Of a stretch of DNA of 64,000 bases, positions 10,256 through 16,806 are shown in pieces. A program made the translations under genes and the position numbers. This DNA comes from Variovorax sp. MHTC-1. Its GTDB lineage: Bacteria; Pseudomonadota; Gammaproteobacteria; Burkholderiales; Burkholderiaceae_C. The stretch spans positions 28,615 to 92,614 of the forward strand of contig NZ_RWKI01000019.1 in the NCBI RefSeq assembly GCF_003984645.1, in the 5' to 3' direction. Position 1 is the first letter of the stretch, and every line of letters starts with the position of its first letter. Below the pieces are notes generated by a model that saw nothing but the letters and a program-made list of their open reading frames with translations, was not told the DNA's origin and ran no database searches.

Positions 10256-12583
10256 ATGACACGTATCCACACTCTCGGCTTTCCGCGCATGGGCGCGCAG
10301 CGCGAACTCAAGTTCGCCCTCGAACAACACTGGCGCGGCGAGATCGACCGCGATGCGCTCGAAGCCGTCGGCCGCGAGCTGCGCGCGCGCCACTGGCAGG
10401 CCCAGTGCGACGCGGGCCTCGACTTCGTGACGGTGGGCGACTTCGCCTTCTACGATCACGTGGCCAACCACATTCAACTGCTGGGCTGCGAGCCGGCGCG
10501 CTTCGACTTCCGCGGCGACGAGCCGGAGCTTTCGCGCTACTTCGCGATGGCCAGGGGCGTCGCCGACGAAGTGCACGAGCACGGCTGCACCCATGTCGAC
10601 CACGGCACCTTCGCGCTCGAGATGACCAAGTGGTTCGACACCAACTACCACTACCTCGTGCCGGAGTTCTCCCCGGCCACGCGCTTCAGCCTGCAATCGT
10701 TCCGCCTGTTCGACGAGGTGGCCGAGGCGCAGAAGGCCGGCCACGCGGTCAAGGCCGTGCTGCTGGGGCCGCTGAGCTTCCTCTGGCTCGGCAAGGAGAA
10801 GGAGGCCGGCTTCGATCGCTTCAGCCTGCTCGAATCGCTCTTGCCGGTCTACGAGCAGTTGCTCGCGCGCCTCAAGGCGCAGGGCGTCGAATGGGTTCAG
10901 ATCGACGAGCCCATTCTCGGCCTGGACCTGCCCGACGCCTGGCGCCATGCCTTCGAGCGCAGCTACTGGCAGCTCGCGCGCCGGGCGCCGAAACTGCTCC
11001 TGGCCACCTATTTCTCGCCGCTCTCGGACAACCTGCGCCTGGCATGCCAGCTGCCGGTGGCCGGCCTGCATGTCGATGCGGTGCGCGCGCCCGACGAACT
11101 CACCGGCGTGGCCGACTGGCTGCCGGCGCACAAGGTGCTGTCGATCGGCATCGTCGATGGCCGCAACATCTGGCGCACCGATCCGGACGCTGCGCTCGCG
11201 CGCCTGCGGCCCGTCGCGGACAAGCACCAGGGCGAACTGTGGATCGCGCCTTCGTGCTCGCTGCTGCACGTGCCTTTCAGCCTCGCGGGGGAGAACAAGC
11301 TCGACGCCGAATTGAAGAGCTGGCTTGCCTTAGCGGTGGAGAAGCTGGACGAGCTGCGGGTGCTGTGCGCCGCGCTCGACGGCAACGAAGCCGGCGTGCA
11401 CGACGAACTCGCTGCGGCACGCGCCGCCGTAGCCGCCCGCCGCGCGAGCGCGCGCGTGCACCGCGCAGACGTGGCACTGCGCCTCGCGCGCCGCGTGGCC
11501 GGCGACGATCGTCGCGCTTCGCCCTTCGCCGTGCGGCAGGCGGTGCAGCGCATGCGCTTCGCGCTGCCGCCGCTGCCGACCACCACCATCGGTTCCTTCC
11601 CGCAGACGGCCGAGATCCGCGCCGCGCGCGCTGCCGTCAAGCGCGGCGCGCTCGATGCCGCTGGCTACCGCGAGAAGATGCATGCCGAGATCGCGCTCGC
11701 GGTGCGCAAGCAGGAAGAGCTGGACATCGACGTGCTGGTGCACGGCGAGGCCGAGCGCAACGACATGGTCGAGTACTTCGGCGAGCAGCTCGACGGCTTC
11801 GCCCTCACTGCCAACGGCTGGGTGCAGTCCTACGGTTCGCGCTGCGTCAAGCCGCCCGTCATCTACGGCGACGTGGCGCGCCCGGCGCCGATGACGGTGG
11901 AGTGGACCGCCTATGCGCAAAGCCTCACGGCCCGGCCGATGAAGGGCATGCTGACCGGGCCGGTCACCATCCTGCAATGGTCTTTCGTGCGCGACGACCA
12001 GCCGCGCAGCGTGACGACCGAACAGATCGCCTGGGCGATCCGCGACGAGGTGATCGACCTGGAGCGCGCCGACATCGGCATCATCCAGATCGACGAGCCG
12101 GCGATCCGCGAAGGCCTGCCGCTGCGCCGTACCGGCTGGAAGGCCTATCTGGAAAGCGCGACGCGCGCCTTTCGCATCAGCGCCTCGGGCGTGGCCGACC
12201 GCACGCAGATCCACACCCACATGTGCTACTCGGAATTCAACGACATCCTGTCCGAGATCGCGGCGATGGACGCCGACGTGATCACCATCGAGACCAGCCG
12301 CTCCGACATGGAATTGCTGCGCGGTTTCGGCGAGTTCAAGTACCCGAACGAGATCGGCCCCGGCGTTTACGACATCCATTCGCCGCGCGTGCCGGCCGTG
12401 GACGAGATGGTGCGCCTGATGCGCAAGGCCGCGGCCGTGGTGCCGCCGGCCAACCTGTGGGTCAACCCCGACTGCGGGCTGAAGACGCGCGGCTGGCCGG
12501 AGACCGAGGCGGCGCTGGTGAACATGGTGGCGGCGGCGAAGGTGTTGCGACAGGAGCTCGCGTCGGTCTCTAGGGCCTGTTAA
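10256..12583 (+). CDS. metE: Cobalamin-independent methionine synthase
   Basis: Transfers the methyl group of 5-methyltetrahydropteroyltri-L-glutamate to homocysteine. The 775-residue length is typical. The N-terminal barrel starts IHTLGFPRMGAQRELKFALE and the C-terminal catalytic barrel starts TTTIGSFPQTAEIR near residue 443. Zinc ligands are visible as the His and Cys of THMCYSEFND and the Cys of NPDCGLKTRGW. The last residues (SRAC) and the TAA stop are encoded by the left end of the inserted repeat at 12570, so the native C-terminus seems to have been replaced or slightly changed. Regulated by the divergent metR. Confidence 0.96.
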   Translation: MTRIHTLGFPRMGAQRELKFALEQHWRGEIDRDALEAVGRELRARHWQAQCDAGLDFVTVGDFAFYDHVANHIQLLGCEPARFDFRGDEPELSRYFAMARGVADEVHEHGCTHVDHGTFALEMTKWFDTNYHYLVPEFSPATRFSLQSFRLFDEVAEAQKAGHAVKAVLLGPLSFLWLGKEKEAGFDRFSLLESLLPVYEQLLARLKAQGVEWVQIDEPILGLDLPDAWRHAFERSYWQLARRAPKLLLATYFSPLSDNLRLACQLPVAGLHVDAVRAPDELTGVADWLPAHKVLSIGIVDGRNIWRTDPDAALARLRPVADKHQGELWIAPSCSLLHVPFSLAGENKLDAELKSWLALAVEKLDELRVLCAALDGNEAGVHDELAAARAAVAARRASARVHRADVALRLARRVAGDDRRASPFAVRQAVQRMRFALPPLPTTTIGSFPQTAEIRAARAAVKRGALDAAGYREKMHAEIALAVRKQEELDIDVLVHGEAERNDMVEYFGEQLDGFALTANGWVQSYGSRCVKPPVIYGDVARPAPMTVEWTAYAQSLTARPMKGMLTGPVTILQWSFVRDDQPRSVTTEQIAWAIRDEVIDLERADIGIIQIDEPAIREGLPLRRTGWKAYLESATRAFRISASGVADRTQIHTHMCYSEFNDILSEIAAMDADVITIETSRSDMELLRGFGEFKYPNEIGPGVYDIHSPRVPAVDEMVRLMRKAAAVVPPANLWVNPDCGLKTRGWPETEAALVNMVAAAKVLRQELASVSRAC

Positions 12584-12841
12584 CGCTATTTGCGGGGATC
12601 GCGTTGCCCAGCCAAGGGGCTGGATGCAAGGCGCCCGCGCGCAGCAAGGCTTGCGCCTTGCAAGCGCGGGCAACGCCGCAGACGGCCCCTTGGCTGGGCA
12701 ACCCGAAGGGAAGGCCTGCCAGGGCGCGCCACTCGGCGTTGCGCTCCTTGTGCGTGCCGACGCACGCACGGCGTCGCGCGCCTTGATTGGCCCGCCCTGG
12801 CAGGCCTTCGCGACCCCGCAAATAGCGCTAACAGGCCCTAG
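12570..12841. repeat. CTAG-bounded type A element, copy 1 (272 bp, nested hairpins)
   Basis: The 28-bp terminal inverted repeats (12570-12597 and 12814-12841, beginning CTAGGGCCTGTTA) match at 27 of 28 positions. Inside lie two perfect hairpin stems: 12603-12620 with 12685-12702 (18 bp) and 12711-12726 with 12793-12808 (16 bp), giving a two-armed fold. A near-identical copy lies inverted at 25569-25840. It encodes no recognisable protein; the short open frames on both strands are compositional. The flanking CTAG fits the YTAR-type 4-bp target duplication of the IS5 group, so a transposase-less MITE is the best guess. Confidence 0.85.
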
Positions 12842-13004
12842 GCGCTGAATCATTGAAATGGGCGGTGAGGGGACGCCCGAGACGGGATGCGATGCAAGGC
12901 GCAAAGCGCAGCGATACCCGTAGGTATCGCGAGCATTTGCAACGCCGCAGCGCGCCCGTATCGGGTGGACAGCACCGACCGATTTCAGTGATTCAGTGGT
13001 CTAG
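12838..13004. repeat. CTAG-bounded type B element, copy 1 (167 bp)
   Basis: It begins at the CTAG that ends element A and finishes at CTAG 13001-13004. Its imperfect terminal repeats share CTGAATCA-TGAAAT and a nearby CGGTG, reading inward from both ends. An internal hairpin GATACCCGTAGGTATC is present. About 117 bp are repeated inverted at 25456-25572, again joined to element A. The right CTAG provides the stop codon of the next minus-strand gene. Confidence 0.7.
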
Positions 13005-13294
13005 GTGATATGAACGCGCTGGAGGACCAGGAAGCCCCCCAGCGAGGCAGTGCCTATCGCCAGCGCCAGCAGACCCAGGCGCATCCGGAACCCCATGGTC
13101 CTGCCCGGCGGTGCGGCAGCAGGAGCCAGCGGCGCCCTGTTCGATATGGGCCAGCCGTTCAGGCGTGGCCCCTTGCTCAATTCCATCGCGGAGAAGCCGG
13201 CGGGCGCCAGGCGGCGCAGCGCGCTGGCGCAGCTCTCGCAGAACATCGCACTGTCGGGGTTGGGGGTTCTGCAGACGTCGCAGACCACGGGCAT
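13001..13294 (-). CDS. Small zinc-ribbon membrane protein
   Basis: The 97-residue product starts MPVVCDVCRTPN, with GGAG six bases upstream of the ATG. The pairs CDVC and CESC form a short zinc ribbon in the first ~22 residues. One hydrophobic helix near the C-terminus (LGLLALAIGTASLGGFLVL) predicts a membrane anchor. The N-terminus and ribosome-binding site closely resemble the gene at 13882-14610, so the two are probably paralogues, this one lacking the long Pro/Ala-rich and Cys-rich tail. Function unknown. The stop codon falls in the terminal CTAG of repeat element B. Confidence 0.65.
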   Translation of the reverse strand: MPVVCDVCRTPNPDSAMFCESCASALRRLAPAGFSAMELSKGPRLNGWPISNRAPLAPAAAPPGRTMGFRMRLGLLALAIGTASLGGFLVLQRVHIT

Positions 13295-13394
13295 GGGGAA
13301 CTCCATCAAAGATTGACCGAAGCCGCCCACTTTCCATAGCGACTGCCGCATGTCTGTCGGCAGCCTCCTACGCGCTGCGCAGGAATTCGGCGTT

Positions 13395-13775
13395 CTACGG
13401 CCTCGACCTGATGGGCGCGCGCTGCGCCGGGTCGTAGAAGAAGGTCTCCTCGGCGATGCGTTCACCCTCCCAGCGCTGGTAGGCGAGTTCCTCCATGTGG
13501 GTGGCCGTGCCGTCCTTCCACTCGAAATGAAAGATCCAGCGGACGACGACCTTGTCACCGTTCACGAACACGGGGCGCACGCAGGTCGAACTGATGGATG
13601 TGGCCTTGGCCAGCATGGCGCGTTCGCGCGCAATGGCCGCATCGCGGCCGACACGCGGCGCCTCCTGGTTCTCCTGCAGCGAGGCATTCGCGGTGTAGAA
13701 CTCCTCGACGGCTTCGGCATGCGCGTTTTCTTCGACGCGGGCGATGAAGCGTTCGAGGGTGTCGGCGGTGGGCAT
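13395..13775 (-). CDS. SnoaL-like / NTF2-fold protein
   Basis: The 126-residue product begins MPTADTLERFIARVEENAH. The pattern of an N-terminal helix, then EEFYTANASLQENQ, then paired strands ending in HMEELAYQRWEGERIAEETFFYDP, is that of SnoaL-like polyketide-cyclase/ketosteroid-isomerase folds. These small alpha+beta barrels often bind hydrophobic ligands, but no specific reaction can be assigned. A GGAAAAG sequence precedes the chosen ATG. It lies between the two zinc-ribbon genes on the same strand. Confidence 0.75.
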   Translation of the reverse strand: MPTADTLERFIARVEENAHAEAVEEFYTANASLQENQEAPRVGRDAAIARERAMLAKATSISSTCVRPVFVNGDKVVVRWIFHFEWKDGTATHMEELAYQRWEGERIAEETFFYDPAQRAPIRSRP

Positions 13776-13881
13776 GGGCTTTTCCTCTTCGGTGACGGGC
13801 TCGGCAGGAGCGCGCGACGATACAGCCATGCCGGAAATTCGCTGATGTGTCGCAGCGGCATACCTGGCGCGCTGCGCAGGC

Positions 13882-14610
13882 TCAGAAGCTGGGGTTGCGC
13901 CGCGCGATGTCGCGCCGCGTCTGCTCGCGCACCGCGTTGCAGTGCGGATGGTGGTTGAACGGACTCTTGGCGCATTGCGCCGCCTCGCAACGCGCCGCTG
14001 CGATGAAGTTGAGATGCGCGCAGGAAGGCCGCGGATCGGCGGCGCCGTTGCCGCCATTGCCGCCGGTGCGGGCCACGATCTTTCGCGGGGGAACCGTCCG
14101 TTCGATCGGCACGTTGGGCTGGTAGGCGGCGGTGGGGCGTTGCTCCGGCTCCGAGCGCACGGGGCCCGGCTCCACGATCGTCTCGGCCGGACCGAGCGTT
14201 TCCACCGTCCGCACCGGCATGGTCGGCACCATGGGCACGCGATCGAGCGGCGCCGCCGGAGGCACCGACGCACGCACCGGCGCCGCGCGTGCCGCCGGAG
14301 CGGCCGCCACGGCAGCGGGCGCGGGGGCCGGCGGCTTGCGCGTCACATAGGCCACCCAACTGCCGAAGCAGGCGGTGATCACGATCGACAGCACTGCGAA
14401 GCGAATCCAGAAGGCGCGCGTTTCGATCGGCAACATGCCGGGCGTCGGGCCTGCGGCAGGCGCGGCTGCAGGCGCCGGCCGCATCGGCTTCATGCCTTCG
14501 AGCGCGGACGGACCGGTGGCGGCAAAGCCGGGCAGCTTGGCCGCGCAGCCGCGGCAGAACATGGCGTTGGCGCGGTTCTCGGTCTTGCAGGCGGCGCAGA
14601 CCACGGACAT
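13882..14610 (-). CDS. Zinc-ribbon, single-pass membrane protein with Cys-rich C-terminus
   Basis: The 242-residue product starts MSVVCAACKTENRANAMFC with a CxxC...CxxC ribbon in the first 23 residues. A membrane helix follows near residues 70-90 (FAVLSIVITACFGSWVAYV), then a long Pro/Ala/Val-rich linker. A short C-terminal module has four cysteines and several histidines (CAHLNFIAAARC, AAQC, NHHPHC). The predicted topology is a ribbon in the cytoplasm and a tail outside. GGAG precedes the ATG exactly as in the paralogue at 13001-13294. Function unknown. Confidence 0.7.
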   Translation of the reverse strand: MSVVCAACKTENRANAMFCRGCAAKLPGFAATGPSALEGMKPMRPAPAAAPAAGPTPGMLPIETRAFWIRFAVLSIVITACFGSWVAYVTRKPPAPAPAAVAAAPAARAAPVRASVPPAAPLDRVPMVPTMPVRTVETLGPAETIVEPGPVRSEPEQRPTAAYQPNVPIERTVPPRKIVARTGGNGGNGAADPRPSCAHLNFIAAARCEAAQCAKSPFNHHPHCNAVREQTRRDIARRNPSF

Positions 14611-14635
14611 GGGGAACTCCTTCGAAGCCGGAATG

Positions 14636-14653
14636 CTAGTTGACAGGCCCTAG
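14636..14653. repeat. 18-nt remnant of the type A element end
   Basis: CTAG-TTGACAGGCC-CTAG reads on the other strand as the element A terminus CTAGGGCCTGTYAA followed by CTAG. It lies just upstream of the zinc-ribbon gene start and, with the 1486-1508 copy, shows that very short forms exist. It could be an excision footprint or an internally deleted copy. Confidence 0.5.
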
Positions 14654-14737
14654 GAGTCTGCACGTCCCGCGGCCGCTGTCTGCCAGCCGCCTCCTACTTC
14701 GAAATCAGCCTGTCCAGCGAGATGCCCTGCGAAACGC

Positions 14738-15061
14738 TCAGGCTTCGCGTTCGAGACCCCGGGCGCGCAGCACCGCCTTCAGCCGACGCACCTCGTGCTC
14801 GAGGTCGAGAATCAGCGCCGCGGCGTCGAGCCCGACGCCGAAGTCGCGCTCGAGCCGGCGCGCTGCGAGCGCGCATTGCAGGTCGGCGCTGTGGAAGCAC
14901 CAGTCCTCCGGATGCTCGGCCGGCGCGCGCACTTCGACGATGCCCACCTCGACCAGTTGAACCACCCACTCGATCTCGGCGCCGCAGGCATGCGCCAGTT
15001 CGGGCGCGGCGAGCGGGTGGGATGCGCCCAGGGTCGTGGCATCGAAAGAAGGATTGGCCAT
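14738..15061 (-). CDS. cbpM: Chaperone modulatory protein CbpM
   Basis: The 107-residue, MerR-like helical protein has the usual CbpM length. It sits directly downstream of cbpA with a 4-bp gap. CbpM binds the J-domain of CbpA and inhibits its co-chaperone activity with DnaK. The segments IEWVVQLVEVGIVEV and DLEHEVRRLKAVLRARGLE match the expected helical layout. Co-transcription with cbpA is inferred from spacing. Confidence 0.85.
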   Translation of the reverse strand: MANPSFDATTLGASHPLAAPELAHACGAEIEWVVQLVEVGIVEVRAPAEHPEDWCFHSADLQCALAARRLERDFGVGLDAAALILDLEHEVRRLKAVLRARGLEREA

Positions 15062-15065
15062 GTCA

Positions 15066-16037
15066 TCACACTCCGAGATGGCGGCGCGGGTCGAAGGGCG
15101 CGGCCTGCGCCAGTTGCTCGTAGGCCTTGCGCGCGGCTTCGGTGTCGGCCGGCGGCAATGCGATCTCCAGCAGCAGGTAGAGATGGCCGGGCGGCTTGCC
15201 CGGCAGGCCGCGCTCCTTGAGCCGCAGCTTGAGGCCGCTGCGCGCGCCGCGCGGCACCGTCACCTCGACCACGCCGCCGCCGGGCGTCGGCACCAACACC
15301 CGCGCGCCGAGCGCGGCTTCGCTCGGCGTCACGGGCAGCGTCATGTAGAGGTCGCGGTCCTCGATGCGGTAGTGCTTGTGCGGTGCGATGCGCACCTCGA
15401 GATAAAGATCGCCTGCCGGCTCGCCGCCATGGCCCGGCATGCCTTGGCCGGCGAGCCGGATGTACTGGCCCGGGTGCACGCCGGCCGGGATCTTCACGCT
15501 CAACGTGCGCGTCTTCCACTGGGGCCGGCCCTGCTCGTCGATCTCCTGCGCACGCAGCGTGATCTCGCGCTCGGCACCGTGCAGCGCGTCTTCGAGCGCG
15601 ATCTCGATCGCCGCATGGTGGTCCTCGCCGCGCGCGCGGTAGTGGCGCCGCTCGGCGCTGCGCCGTTCGGCCGCGCCGAAGAGCGAGGAAAAGAACTCGC
15701 TGAACTCGGCATGGTCGGCCGGGCCCTGGCCCGGGCCGCGGTGGAACTCGAAACCTTCGTCCCAGCCCGGCGGCGGCTGGAAGCCCTCGCCGGGGCGGCC
15801 GCCGGCGTAGCGGCCCTGTGCGACCTGGTCGGCCAGCGCGTCGTAGGCGGCGCGCTTTTCCTTGTCGCGCAGCACGTCGTTGGCCTCGTTGATCTCGCGC
15901 ATGCGCCGCTCGGCGTCGGCTTCCTTGCTGACGTCGGGGTGGTACTTGCGCGCGAGCTTGCGATAGGCCTTGCGGACCTCGTCGTCCGAAGCGCCGCGTT
16001 CGATGCCCAGTGCCTGGTAGTAGTCCTTGAATTCCAT
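15066..16037 (-). CDS. cbpA: DnaJ-class co-chaperone CbpA
   Basis: The 323-residue product starts MEFKDYYQALGIERGAS. An N-terminal J-domain (residues ~4-70) contains the HPD motif in KYHPDVSK. A Gly-rich linker follows, then two DnaJ C-terminal substrate-binding beta domains. The Cys-rich zinc finger of DnaJ is absent, which places it in the CbpA class. The family stimulates DnaK ATPase. The open frame continues far upstream, but those residues overlap the phosphatase gene and are not conserved. Confidence 0.92.
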   Translation of the reverse strand: MEFKDYYQALGIERGASDDEVRKAYRKLARKYHPDVSKEADAERRMREINEANDVLRDKEKRAAYDALADQVAQGRYAGGRPGEGFQPPPGWDEGFEFHRGPGQGPADHAEFSEFFSSLFGAAERRSAERRHYRARGEDHHAAIEIALEDALHGAEREITLRAQEIDEQGRPQWKTRTLSVKIPAGVHPGQYIRLAGQGMPGHGGEPAGDLYLEVRIAPHKHYRIEDRDLYMTLPVTPSEAALGARVLVPTPGGGVVEVTVPRGARSGLKLRLKERGLPGKPPGHLYLLLEIALPPADTEAARKAYEQLAQAAPFDPRRHLGV

Positions 16038-16066
16038 GTGGCGGAGGGCGGTGCGTGCTGCGGCCT

Positions 16067-16681
16067 TCAGGCCAGCGACGCGCCGCCTTCCACATGTTGC
16101 AGGAGCGGCTTCACCCGCCATGTAGGACCGTTTCGCTCGAAGCGCAGCGGCTGCGCATTTCCGAGCAGCTCCAGGTCCGCGGGAACGCCGAGCAGCGCCG
16201 CCAGCACGTACAGCGAGCCACCGTGCGCCACCACCAGCACCGGCGCCGGATGGGCCAGCGCGACTTCGAGCGCGGCGCGCTTGCGGGCAACGAACTGGGC
16301 CAGCGTTTCGCCGCCCTCGGGTTCGCAGGCCCAGTTCAGGCTGGCGGAAGAGGTGCCGATCAGCGCGCCGAAATTGCGCTCGCGCAGGCTTGTCTGCACC
16401 AGCGGGGCGATGCGCAGGCCGGCCGCAACCGTGTGGGCGGTATCGAAGGCGCGCTTTGCATCGCTGCACACCACGCTCCTGATCGGTTCGCCGGCCAGCA
16501 GTTCGGCCGCGCGCGTGGCCTGCTGCAGGCCGAGCACGCTCAGCGGCGTGTCGACCGCCTGGAAGATGCGCCGTGCGTTGCCTTCGGTTTGCCCGTGGCG
16601 CAGGAAGTAGAAGTGATCGCAGGCCGGCGCCAGCGGCACTGCGGCGGCCAGTCGAACCAGTTGATCGAGACCGTCGTTCAT
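16067..16681 (-). CDS. Histidine phosphatase (phosphoglycerate mutase-like)
   Basis: The 204-residue product has the catalytic RHG motif in YFLRHGQTEGNAR near residue 28 and the second histidine in VLVVAHGGSLYVL near residue 150. LRERNFGALIG supplies the acid. This is the branch-1 histidine phosphatase core, shared by phosphatases such as CobC and GpmB-like enzymes; the substrate cannot be told. It is transcribed with cbpA-cbpM after a short gap. A 90-bp dispersed repeat lies just upstream. Confidence 0.88.
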   Translation of the reverse strand: MNDGLDQLVRLAAAVPLAPACDHFYFLRHGQTEGNARRIFQAVDTPLSVLGLQQATRAAELLAGEPIRSVVCSDAKRAFDTAHTVAAGLRIAPLVQTSLRERNFGALIGTSSASLNWACEPEGGETLAQFVARKRAALEVALAHPAPVLVVAHGGSLYVLAALLGVPADLELLGNAQPLRFERNGPTWRVKPLLQHVEGGASLA

Positions 16682-16710
16682 TGAGACCTCCAGACAAGGT
16701 GTGACTCATT

Positions 16711-16800
16711 CCAGGAACACCGCGGAACCGGCTTTGCCGGGCCGCTGGTGTTGCCCCCGGCGAGGGGGTTGGCGGCCACACGAAGTGGGCAAGCCTGGGG
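16711..16800. repeat. 90-bp dispersed repeat (type D), copy 1
   Basis: This block, from CCAGGAACACC to AAGCCTGGGG, recurs inverted at 57898-57987 with only a few substitutions. It contains the hairpin-forming segments GGAACCGGCTTTGCCGGGCC and CCCCCGGCGAGGGGG. A related core (GGGGGCAGCGAGG-ACACGAAGTG) lies inside imuB at 31981-32050. It sits in an intergenic space between two minus-strand genes. Confidence 0.8.
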
Positions 16801-16806
16801 GTGAGT

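Noticed and set aside
12570..12841. Open frames of 60-83 codons on both strands of element A, nearly identical in both copies
   Set aside because: They arise from the GC-rich inverted structure, lack ribosome-binding sites, and exist on both strands; no coding signal is needed to explain them.
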